64,000 bases of DNA from Erythrobasidium yunnanense. Its lineage: Eukaryota; Basidiomycota; Cystobasidiomycetes; Erythrobasidiales; Erythrobasidiaceae. The first letter of the stretch is position 1. Every line of letters starts with the position of its first letter. The stretch is from the NCBI GenBank assembly GCA_001600175.1, contig BCJC01000002.1:626318-690317 (forward strand), read 5' to 3'. The position numbers and the translations under genes were made by a program. Below the pieces are notes generated by a model. The model was not told the DNA's origin, did not search any database, and saw nothing but the letters and a program-made list of their open reading frames with translations. Below, piece by piece: positions 32,290-42,900 of the stretch.

Positions 32290-34194
32290 TTAACCCTTGG
32301 TGATCTTTGGCTCATCAGCCTCGAAAGCGCCCTCGACTCTGCTGTCATCCTCCTCCTTCCACTTCATGGCGCGCTGGATAGCCCTGTTCCAGCCCTTGTA
32401 TCGCTGCGCACGGTCCTTGTCGTCGTTCTTGGGCTCGAAGACGGTCTTGCCAGCTACGTTGACCTTCGTCAAGGTCTCAGGCTTGCTGAGATCCCAGCCG
32501 AAGAGACCGAGTGCGACACCAGCGCAGATCGCGGAACCAAGAGCGGTAGACTCTCTCATCTCGGGTCGCTCAACTGAGATACCGAGGATATCAGATTGCA
32601 GCTGCATGCATACATCAGAGTTGGTCACTGCGAGTGAAGAATGTCAGTAAGCTTATCCGGGAAGAACAGCAGAAGAGGTGCGTGCTCACTTCCACCATCG
32701 ACTCTAAGGACAGCAAGCTCGGACTTGGAGTCTTTAGCCATAGCTTCGAGGATAGCACGAGTCTGGAAGCATGTAGCTTCAAGGGTAGCTCTGGCCAAAT
32801 GCGCTTTGGTGGTATAACCGGTCAGACCGATGATGGTACCGATGGCAGAGTCGTCCCAGTAAGGAGCGAAGAGTCCAGAGAAAGCAGGAACAAAGTAGAC
32901 ACCGCCGGTATCCTTTACGGAACCGGCAAGGGAGCCGATTTCAGGCGAGTCGCTGATGAGAGAGAGCTGATCACGCAGCCATTTGACGGAAGAACCAGCA
33001 ACGGCGATGGAGCCCTCGAGGGCGTAGATGGGCTTAGCGTTGGGACCGGCGCGGTAAGCTGGGGTGGTGAGGAGTCCGTGAGTGGAAGGAACGATCTTCT
33101 CTCCAGTGTTGAACAACATGAAGGCGCCGGTACCGTATCTGTGAGAGTGATTTGTCAGTATCGCAGGCTGGAAAACCGCATCAAGCTGAACTCACGTGTT
33201 CTTGGCTGATCCAACTTCGACACACTGGAAAGCAGGCACCAAGAGTCAATCATATGATACGAGCGCGCTGAGAGTCAAGCGTGTGCTGACCTTGTTACCG
33301 ACGACGGCAGCTTGCTGATCACCGATCATACCGGCAATGGGGAAGCCCTCGAAAGCGCCAGAGGCAACCTTGCCGTACACCTCTGCGTTTGAGACAATCT
33401 TTGGCAAGCAAGTGTGCTTTACGCCAAAGAACTTGAGGCACTCGGCATCCCAGTCGAGGTTCTTCAAGCTCATGAACATTGTTCGGGAAGCATTTGTGCA
33501 GTCTGTGAGGAAGAGACCTCCGTTGAGACCACCAGTCAAGTTCCATAGCACCCATGTCTCGACTGTAGCGCGAAGACAGACAAATATCAGTATGCGAATC
33601 TTTTCCCCGCAAAAATTGAGTGATCGGCTTACCGGTTCCGAAATGCAGGTCGTCCTTGTCGTGGGCTTCCTTGACAGCAGGTACGTTCTCGAGCATCCAC
33701 TTGAGCTTGGTACCGGAGAAGTAGGTAGAGATGGGAAGACCGGTCGTGGCTTTCAAGGCGTCTAGCCCTTTATCGGACTGAGCAGCCAGAGAGCGCACGG
33801 TACCAGTGTTTCGGGTATCTGGCCATGCAATAGCATTGTACAGACCTTTTCCAGTGGATTTGCTCCACACACAGGTGGTTTCACGCTGGTTTGTGATACC
33901 GAGACCTTTTACGTCGGACTTCTTGATGCCTTGCTTCTCGAGCTTGCCTGCAATTCCATCGAGACAGGTGTGGACTGTTCCGATGAGATCCTCGAGTCTC
34001 TGCTCGTGCCAACCGGGGTGAGGATAGATCTGGTCGTACTCAATCTGGTGGGTCGCAAGAGCTTCGGCAGCCTGGTTGAAGAGGATGGCTCTGGTGGAGG
34101 TCTGTCGCAGGATACATTAGTCTTCTGAAATCTTCAATGGCTGCAAGCTACTCACTGTGCCGATATCGACGGAGATGATATACTCGGAAGACAT
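32290..34194 (-). CDS. GUT1: Glycerol kinase (Gut1)
   Basis: Six exons read down the minus strand (34194-34156, 34101-33633, 33562-33291, 33224-33196, 33138-32690, 32627-32290) give 531 aa, close to bacterial and fungal glycerol kinases. FGGY-kinase motifs are intact: [15 protein letters not shown] (phosphate loop), [47 protein letters not shown] and [20 protein letters not shown]. The enzyme phosphorylates glycerol to sn-glycerol 3-phosphate in the cytosol. The 29-nt fourth exon is fixed by the conserved sequence on both sides. It diverges from the aquaglyceroporin gene and lies in a three-gene glycerol block with Gut2. The C-terminus has an acidic extension after [12 protein letters not shown]. 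Confidence 0.96.
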
Positions 34195-34344
34195 GGTGAT
34201 TCAAGGGAAGTGGTTATGAATTGGAGACTGAGTGTAATAAGATGAAGAGAGAGCAAACGTGGAGAATACGGAGGCAAGAGGAGAAGCTGCGAACTGAAAT
34301 GAAACACACAACAAGCTCTGGAAGCCTTATGGAGACACGTCAAG

Positions 34345-34354
34345 TTCACCCGGC
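34345..34354 (+). promoter_or_regulatory. TTCACCCGGC motif copy 1 (glycerol kinase promoter)
   Basis: The sequence ttcacccggcc lies about 150 bp upstream of the glycerol kinase start codon. It matches the copies at 34719-34728 and 36892-36901 at nine or ten of ten positions. Confidence 0.45.
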
Positions 34355-34648
34355 CTGTACACGCGATGGAGACTCCGGATAAAGCAATGCACCAACCAAG
34401 TAGCCGGGGGATTAACCGTCAAGAGAGTCACTGATTTCCAACAGAGACAGCGTAGATTACCCAGCAGTGGCAGTTCAATCATCACTCGCAGCCCTATCGG
34501 ACCTCCACGTCCGTTGTGAGGATCTCCCACCCAGAACCCAGAACATGAAGAACAACCAGAAGAAGCGGAGTTTGGGCAGATTATCCGCCGAGTGCACATC
34601 AGTCGGGTCAACTTGCAGATTGAGCCTTCCTTCGGCCATTGAGGTAAC

Positions 34649-34660
34649 CGGTGATCACCG
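34649..34660. promoter_or_regulatory. Perfect 12-bp palindrome in shared promoter
   Basis: The sequence cggtgatcaccg is self-complementary and lies roughly midway between the glycerol kinase and aquaglyceroporin starts. It could bind a dimeric regulator, but no match to a named fungal site is claimed. Confidence 0.4.
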
Positions 34661-34718
34661 TCAGTGCAGCACGAGGCCCGGAAGCCGTTGCAACTGACAA
34701 GGAACAAGGCACCGCACT

Positions 34719-34728
34719 GCCGGGTAAA
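34719..34728 (-). promoter_or_regulatory. TTTACCCGGC motif copy 2 (shared promoter)
   Basis: On plus it reads gccgggtaaa, so the motif TTTACCCGGC lies on minus. It sits between glycerol kinase and aquaglyceroporin, about 400 bp upstream of the latter. Confidence 0.45.
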
Positions 34729-35122
34729 TCTTGGTCAATTTGAATTTTAATGTGGAAAGCATGTGATGAAGGACCTGTCGGGCTTGGAGTTCCGTGCTCA
34801 CTTGACCACTTCTTTCAAGTTTACCCTGCTTGCAGTTCCCACACTTCGCGCGTGTGCGTGCATTGTGCAAGTTCTGGCTCATCTTCCAGCCTCCGCTTCA
34901 TCATCCATCATCTTCTTCAAGTTGATTCATCTCCATCTCCTCTCTCTCTTCTCTCTCTCCTCGCTTTCTTTAGCTCCACTTCTCCACGCTCATCCCCGTT
35001 CTCTCTTCCAAGAACAAGCAAGAAGAAAGAAGAACTTGAAGAAGCAAAGTCGGCCTTTCCAGCTTTTCCATCTCTTACATCCCTCTTCACCTCTGCTTCA
35101 CTGCATTAGTTCAGCAACAGCC

Positions 35123-36640
35123 ATGCCTGCTTCCCGCCCTAACTCGCGGCCCGTCTCGCGCTCAAACTCCATCAGCGAGGCGCCTATCAACTTGCCGGTA
35201 GACCATCGCATCGCTCATCTCGGTGCAGAGGAGCACACCCACAACAGACATGGTCATCATCACAATACTCAGGATCCAAAGCTCTTTGGACCGGGTTTCT
35301 CATCTGCTGCTCCCCACTCCGCGGTAGAAGGCCAAGTTCGATATGTCCTCGTGACTCCCGAGATGCTTCAGGCAATCGAGTCTGGTGAGTTCGAACAAAG
35401 AGACTGGATATTCAAATGCACTGCTGACGGTGTTTGCGCTTTGTAGGAACCGCTCCTCACACAAACCTCGTGCATCCTGCAGGAACGGATCTGCGAGCTC
35501 CGACTCCCTCGCACGGCTTCCGAGCAGCAGAGTCGAGGACACATCTCCCTACTCTCGGCAAAGAGGGAGGAGCTCTCTCAGCTAGCAGCACCGGCGAGAA
35601 GGGCGAAGCTCTCCACAACGAGGTCGATACTCTCGATGTCGCTCCCTACGACCCTACAGAGCCCCAAAACCCATGGGCCAGAATCAGAAAACAATTCAAG
35701 GAGCCCTTTGGTGAATTCATCGGCACCATGATCCTCATCATCTTCGGAAACGGTGTCAACTGCCAGGTCGTCCTCTCAAGGCTCACTCAAGGTTCTTATC
35801 TCTCTATTTCGTTCGGCTGGGGTATCGGTGTTATGTAGGTGTTTTCCAATTTCTCTGCGACTCTCTGTGAATTGTAGGCTGACGCAGCTTCTCTCGCGCA
35901 GGTTCGGTGTCTACGCTGCCGGTGGTATCTCTGGTGCTCACATCAACCCTGCTGTCACAATCACCTTGGCCATCTTCCGTGGTTTCCCATGGCGAAAAGT
36001 GCCCGGCTACGCAATCGGTCAGCTCGCTGGTGCCTTCCTCGGATCTGTTCTCATTCAGTCCAACTACTGGAACTTAATCAACGAGTACGAAGGTGGTTCT
36101 GGCATCCGAACATTCGGAGGCGAGAACTCTACTGGTGCTCTCTTCTTCACCGCTGCTCAGCCATACATGACCAACGTGTCTGCCTTCTTCTCCGAGTTCT
36201 TCGCAACTGCCGTTCTTCTGGGACTCATTCTCGCTCTCGGTGACGCAAACAACAATCCTGCGCCTGCCGGTATGAACGGAATGATCCTCCTCTGGTTGAT
36301 TGTTGGTCTCGGTGCCGCCCTCGGAACACAGACCGCATACTGCTTGAACCCTGCAAGAGATCTCGGTCCCCGTATCGCAGCTGCATGCTTCGGCTACGGC
36401 AGAGAGATCTGGACCTACAGAAATGGATACTTCGCATATGTCGCCATCATTGCGCCTATCTGCGGTGCTATCTTCGGTGGCTTCTTCTACGACCTCTTCA
36501 TCTTCGTGAGTTACCTTCTACATTCTCTGCAGGAAGAGCGCGAATACTGATGCATGTTACAATTACAGAGTGGACCCGAGTCGCCTCTCAACAGACCTTG
36601 GGGCAAGAAGAAGCAGCAGCAACAACAGATCGAGGCTTAA
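35123..36640 (+). CDS. Aquaglyceroporin (MIP family glycerol facilitator)
   Basis: Four exons (35123-35384, 35447-35834, 35902-36505, 36569-36640) give 441 aa. A hydrophilic N-terminal extension of about 185 residues (Ser/Pro, then a His-rich EEHTHNRHGHHHNTQ) precedes the six-helix channel. Both NPA boxes are present: GGISGAHINPAVTI and AYCLNPARDLGPRIAA. The Asp after NPAR is typical of glycerol-conducting rather than water-only channels. The C-terminal tail is Lys/Gln-rich (KKKQQQQQIEA). It would move glycerol across the plasma membrane and could also serve osmotic release, as Fps1 does in yeast. It shares a promoter with glycerol kinase and precedes Gut2 by about 400 bp, a context that favours a role in glycerol uptake. 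Confidence 0.94.
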
Positions 36641-37046
36641 ACGCTTCAGACTGTAGTTGGCTAATCGTCTGCCTATCAAAAGCAAACACTTTCATCGCGC
36701 GTAACGCGATTCCTAATCTTACCACAGTACTGGATTTTCGAGTTGGGCCGGTCAAAGGCAGTGTATAGGATATATAGCTATCTTGGTTGAACACAGAAGA
36801 CCGTGTATATATCGCATTTTTCCGAAGTTGTTCTCTCTACCATAGGTGCAGTTTGGGCAAATAAGCGTGATTTCAGATTGTTTGGCTGAAGTTTACCCGG
36901 CCCTGACCTCTCTCTAGTGGCCAAAGTTGCCTTCGCCTCTGCTATCTCTGCTTCTTCAGGATCTTCTTCTCTCTTTTCTTGCCTCTTTCAATTCATTCGA
37001 ATACAAACTAGGGTTTCCTTCCTACCATCCGGATTCCTTGAAGAAA
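36641..37046 (+). promoter_or_regulatory. Gut2 promoter with TTTACCCGGC motif
   Basis: This is a 400-bp region upstream of the Gut2 ATG. It carries gtttacccggcc at 36891-36902, matching the two motif copies in the glycerol kinase/aquaglyceroporin promoter, and a TC-rich stretch just before the start codon. Confidence 0.5.
36892..36901 (+). promoter_or_regulatory. TTTACCCGGC motif copy 3 (Gut2 promoter)
   Basis: The sequence tttacccggcc lies about 150 bp upstream of the Gut2 start codon, a distance similar to copy 1 from its gene. Confidence 0.45.
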
Positions 37047-39698
37047 ATGGCAGCTCGCTTCGCCAGGCTGCGAGCAAGCGCTGGAAAGCCTGTCGTTATC
37101 AGAACAGTCGCAGTAGGAGCTGCAGCGACAGTCGCAACTCTCTACGTTCAGAGACAGCAGAAGCTCCGACTCGATGCCGCGAGAGACAACGATCCAGTCT
37201 TGAAAGCTCCTCCTCTGTCATGGGTCCCTCCGTCACGAGATGAGATGCTGCAAGCTCTCAAGAAGGGCTCTATGCTCGACAAGAAGTATGAACCTTCCGA
37301 AGAACTCGCTCGAGCAAGAGACGTGAAAATCCCTGATATCGGAACTGGCGACGAAGGGTATGATTTGCTCGTAAGTGACGTCGTGCCTAGCCTTTCCGAA
37401 CAGCATACAAGCAGCTGGCTGTGACGAAAATAACATATACTGATATTGCATGATCCACGGTAGATTGTGGGAGGTGGTGCGACCGGAGCTGGTACAGCTG
37501 TCGATGCAGCTGCTCGGGGTCTTAAAGTCGCAATGGTCGAGCGTGACGATTGGTCTTCCGGTGAGTTGCTATCATAGTACTACCAAGAATCTGCTAAACA
37601 TTGTCATTGCTGCAGGCACTTCCTCCAAGTCAACCAAGCTCATCCACGGTGGAGTCCGCTATCTCCAGAAAGCCATCATGGAGTTAGACTACGAGCAGTA
37701 AGTTCTTCGACTTGGTCACATATGCGCTCAATGCTGACGTTACGCTTGCTTCTGCAGATGGAAGCTCGTCCGAGAAGCTCTCCACGAGCGCAAGACATTC
37801 CTTGAAATCGCACCCTATCTTTCTCACCCACTCCCTATTATGCTTCCTATCTATACGTAAGCACTTTCCACTCTATGGACGAGAAAGCCGGCTAACGAAA
37901 GCTTATCACAGATACTGGCAAATTCCTTACTTCTGGTCTGGCTGCAAGGTCTACGATGTTCTTGCTGGTCAGTCGCAATGACAATCATGATACATACGTC
38001 TTATGTGCTGACTATTTATGCTTTGTGCTAACAGGAAAGCAAAACATGGAAGGCTCTTACTTCATGAGCCGGGGCAAGACCTTGGCACAATTTCCCCTGC
38101 TTAAAGACCAAAATCTACGTGGTTCCCTCGTCTACTACGATGGTAAGTATAAGCCGAAGTCCGCCAGTTCCATTGAGCTCTCGCTGACCTGGCGTGTGTC
38201 TCCAGGTCAGCATAACGATTCTCGCATGAATGTCGCTCTAGTCATGACAGCCGTACAACAAGGATGTGTCGCTGCAAACCATACCGAAGTCGTTGCTGTA
38301 CACAAGGACGCCAATGGTCGATGCAACGGTGCTCGGCTGCGTGATAACATCTCCGGCGACGAGTGGAACGTCAAGGCCAAGGTGGGACTACACGATTGAA
38401 TAAGACTGTTATGACATGCACCTGACGTATTGAATCCTCAGGGTATCATCAACGCGACTGGACCTTTCAGCGATGGTGTACGCAAGCTAGACGATCCCTC
38501 AGTACAGACTATCGTAGCTCCTTCTTCTGGAGTGCACGTCACCCTCCCCAACTACTACTCGCCTCAAACAATGGGTATGCTTGACCCCGCTACTTCAGAC
38601 GGAAGAGTCATCTTCTTCCTACCATGGCAAGGCAACGCAATCGCCGGAACTACAGACTCAGCTTCGCCCGTTACTGCCAACCCTATTCCTAAAGAAGAGG
38701 AGATTCAATGGATTCTGGGAGAAGTGCGAAACTACCTTAGCAAGGACATCGAAGTTCGACGCGAAGATGTTCTTTCCGCTTGGTCCGGTATCCGACCTCT
38801 GGTACGAGACCCAGATGCGAAGAACACCGAGTCTTTGGTCCGTAACCACATGATCAACATCTCGCCAAGTGGACTCCTCACTATCGCTGGTGGAAAATGG
38901 ACAACATACCGGGTAGGCGAGCTTTGTTGGATAGCTACATACTCTTGGCTGACTTATCAATCTTCGCAGGCTATGGCTGCTGAGACTGTCGACGCCGCAA
39001 TCAAAGAGTACGGACTGGAAGTCAGCGCTGTATACCCATGCAAGACCGAAGCGCTCAAGCTTCTTGGTTCTCACGGATGGCACAAGAACCTTTACGTTGA
39101 GCTCATCCAGAAGTACGGTCTCGAGACGGCTGTTGCCAAGCACTTGACCGACACCTACGGAGATCGGTCGCTCAACGTCTGCGACATGGCCGAGAAGACC
39201 GGACATAGATGGCCAATCCACGGAAAGAGAATCGACCCAGTCTATCCTTACATTGAGGCTGAGATCCGCTATGCATGCCGGAGAGAGTATGCTCAAACGG
39301 CAGTCGACGTTATCGCCAGACGGGTAAGTCGCATAGCGGTATTGTACGGGCCTAAGAAGTATACTGAGGCTGCATATCTTTAGACACGACTTTCTTTCCT
39401 GAACTCGCAGGCAGCTCTTGAAGCTCTGCCAAAGGTCATTGATATCATGGGTGCTGAGCTGAGCTGGTCTAGCAAGAGGCAAAGCCAAGAGTTCGAACAG
39501 GCAAAGGAGTTCCTCCTCTCCATGGGACTACATCCATCCCTTCAAGATGCTACCTTCGAGGACGTAAAGAAGGGCAACATCGCCGCTCGCCGCAGCTTGG
39601 GCGACCCTCCTCACACAGCTCAGCTAGAGGACCCTTCTGCAGGCAGCAAGTCGGAGCGTAGACAAATACCCGTTGAGCGCAGCGGTGGCGGTACTTAG
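37047..39698 (+). CDS. GUT2: Mitochondrial FAD-dependent glycerol-3-phosphate dehydrogenase (Gut2)
   Basis: Ten exons (37047-37370, 37464-37560, 37616-37697, 37758-37856, 37912-37967, 38035-38142, 38206-38381, 38442-38912, 38970-39323, 39384-39698) give 693 aa. The N-terminus is basic with a hydrophobic stretch (VVIRTVAVGAAATVATLYV), fitting import and inner-membrane anchoring. The FAD-binding motif is IVGGGATGAGTAVDAAARG. Other family blocks are STKLIHGGVRYLQKAIMELD, VYYDGQHNDSRMN, GIINATGPF and GKWTTYRAMAAETVD. It oxidises glycerol 3-phosphate to dihydroxyacetone phosphate and passes electrons to ubiquinone. In context it completes the glycerol uptake-kinase-oxidation set encoded by the two genes upstream. 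All introns are GT-AG. Confidence 0.96.
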
Positions 39699-39934
39699 GA
39701 GCGGATGAGTGTAGTAGGTCTTTGCCTGATCACAGGGTTGTACAATAACACATCTCGGCTTTCCTTCTTCATCGATCTCTGTATGTCATAGTGCTTTACT
39801 CTTCAGTGGGGTTGTAGTACGAGCAGAAACAAAAAGCATGAGATAGTACTACTTTCTCGTTCCAAGAATGCAATTTGGGTTGACAACAAAGGGAAGCTAA
39901 CGACATGGTATCCTCACCCTCCTTGGTTGCTCCT

Positions 39935-42900
39935 CTATGCAAGTCTAGATTGGACATCTTCGTCGTCTGACCATGGCTGGGTCTTTTTCAGAAGCTCGCG
40001 CGCTTCTCGTGCAGGTCTGGCCACACCAGGATGTTCGTTCACGACGTTCTTCAGGATCCGCGATGTAATGCGGCTCGGGTTGTGCTCGTACAGTTGCGAG
40101 GGAGCAGTCTCGAGGCCCTCCAAGATCGAGACACTCGACAGTGGCGTCGCTTTCCCTTCAAGGAGCATCTGTACAAGCGACTCTGCCTCAGCCATCCGAT
40201 GAAGTAGCATTCCAGCCAATGTCCGCGCAATGCCGTTGTTGAAGGATTCTTTACTAGGTTCCTCGAGTGTAGCACGCACAAGACCCGCTACTGCACTTCT
40301 TGCAGGTGGAGTCATGTTGGCTCCGCCTGAGCGAATTACTTGGCCCAATGCGTTCGACATGGCATCCCGCACCTCTTGCTCATCGTGGCTGCAGCCGTTG
40401 ACTAGCTCCGTTATGAGCGGATCTATACGTGGCTGCAGCGACATAAGTATGCCAAGGCCGAGAGCTGCCTTTTGCCGGATGGTACTGCTGGACAGCTCCG
40501 AGAGATTCTTCACGAATGTCCTTTGCAATTGGGGGAAGAAAGGTCGAACAAATTGTGGAGCCTTCGTCAACAGGACAGCGAGAGTTGACAGGATTGCTGC
40601 TTTGACGGGTGGTGGATAGCGTTCAGCAATAATACGAATGAGGGGTCTGGGTAAAATCGAATGTCAGCGGTTTGCATTCCGATTTCAGGTCAAAAGAGCG
40701 TACCCAGTGATTTGGGTGACATGTGGCTTAAGCGCATCTGTGGTAGTGCGCTCAACGATATCGCCCAGGCCGTAGGCCGACTGTTCGCGCTGCTCGTTCG
40801 TGCCAGCAAGCAAGCCTTGAATAAGGATAGGTAGAACAGGTTTGAGACCTCCAGGTCTGCAGAATCCGGCTATATCATTGCCTGCTGAAGACGTAGTTTC
40901 GACTGTTCTCCGTAAGGCGGGCGCTAAGCCTTCCATGTGCTCTTTCGTGAGTGTCTTGCTCAAGGCTTCCATAGCGTCGATAGCGGCAGCAACGACTTTG
41001 TCTTCGCTGTCCTCGTATAACGCAAGTATGCGCCGAAGCCTGCGTCAGAATCCGTTAGCTATCAAATCGTACCTAATTCAATATATTGCAATCTGCGCAC
41101 CAATCGATATGATAAGCCGAGAAATCTTCCTCCGTAGTCTGGCAGAAGGTTGCGAATAGCTCGCACCCTCCGACGCGCTTCGCAACTCTTGGATCTTTGG
41201 CCAGGCCAAGCAAGTGTAGCATGAGCATATGCAGTCCTTCGACGTCTTCAACTGAGCCCAGAACAGCCTTGATGGTCGCTTCAAGGTCGCTCTTGATGTC
41301 CGGGTCGGTCTGTGAGTCTTTGTTAGATTGCAGTGCATCCAAAATCTGGGCGAGGCGTCGATTCAGCGCAGATCCTGCTACTCCGACCAGGGAGCCCAAA
41401 GCCTGGGCGTTGAAAGCGGAGATAGGTGTGGCTATGAGGGTAGGGATGAGGATAGGGAAGATCGCTTGGGCGCGAACAGCCATTCTGCATCAAAAGGGAT
41501 GAGTGTACATTTTCTGAAGAAACCACGGTCACATACAATTCCTTGAGAGCAGACAACGCAGCCTCGCTAGCGCTTCCTGCCTGCGTAAGTGCAGCCAGCA
41601 AGGTCGGTATGGTCTGATCAATGGAGCGAGGACCGATCTGCGTTTGCAGAGCATCGAAGGCCTGAGCAGCAGCCTGCCGCACAGCTGGACTGTCGTCAAC
41701 CAACGCGCCGCGAACGCTGTTGATGATGTCGTCCTCGCTAGTGTGAGTGCAATGTCAGTACAGACAAAAAAGATTTTGTGAGGCGCGCGACTTACTGGCC
41801 TTCCAACTGCGCTTTCGTAGTTGTCTCGAGGATCTCCGCAAATGCAAGGCAGCAGCCTTGACGCGCTGCTTCATTACCTTGTGAAGCTCGCTGTAAAATA
41901 GGAATGACCTCGCCAAGCACACGGTCACCTTGTTTGCGACACAATCTGAAGTGCATGATTAGTCTGATACGAGGTATCTGATCAGACACGGCGAGCTTAC
42001 TCTCCGAGTGTTCGGGCAGTCATCTCTCTTTGCTCGCCTTCGGACGATGCGAGCAGACGAATAATAGTATGCACTGCGACAAGGGCGTCAGAGGCATTGA
42101 GAGGAAATGGGATCAACACCTACTGAGTGACGAGAGGATCTCGCGAACGGTACGTGGTGTGTTCGTGACCAGTGCCTTCCAAACGTTGAGCGAGAACATA
42201 CGAACTTGACCAGCCGAATCTTGACGCAGAATATACAGACTAGCGAGAACGCGGTCACGGCGATCTTTGCCGAGGACTTCCAGCATCTTTTTGGCAGCTT
42301 CTGCATTGCTAGTATACGCATCGTCCTCCTCTTCGTTCCCTTCCTGCTCCATCTCCGCCTTACCACTGATGCCAGAAATCCTGAAAAGCAACTCTCCGAT
42401 GAGCTGAACCGAGGATAGTCGAATGCGCCAACTGTGATCAAAGAGCCCACGCTCGAGTTCGGGCAGGAGCAAGTCGATTGCTTTTGTCGCATGGTTGTTG
42501 ACTATCATTCGTCCAGCTCGCATGGAAGCTGTCATAGACTAGTCAGGTATGGTTACATGCTATAATGCGCAAGGACTCACCTTCTCGCACAAAGTCGCTG
42601 TCATCTGCCAAACCGCTTAGTACCGGCTGTATGATGCGACCGAGATAGGGAGAGAAGCGATCGCCGAATACAGAAGGAAGGTATATGAGGAGTGAAATGT
42701 AGCCCTCTCTAACGTATGCACGGCTAGAAGAGGTGCTGGCGATGATGGAAGGCAGCATGCTCTCCATACGCTCGACACCGAGACCTGACAAAACTTCTGC
42801 CAGGCCTTGGGCAGCTCCTTGCTGATCGACACCGCTAGCATCTGAATGCAGTATATCCGACAGGTCATCGACCAAAGTAGGGAATGCGTTTTCACCCAAG

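Larger units (their letters stand above)
34195..35122. promoter_or_regulatory. Shared divergent promoter of glycerol kinase and aquaglyceroporin
   Basis: This 0.93-kb region separates the two start codons. It holds two copies of a TTYACCCGGC motif (34345-34354 on plus, 34719-34728 as GCCGGGTAAA on plus, so on minus), a perfect 12-bp palindrome cggtgatcaccg at 34649-34660, and a CT-rich tract (about 34,930-35,000) upstream of the aquaglyceroporin start, as is common in fungal core promoters. Regulatory roles are inferred. Confidence 0.6.

Noticed and set aside
38658-39488. 276-codon minus frame inside Gut2
   Set aside because: Antisense shadow of the conserved Gut2 exons.
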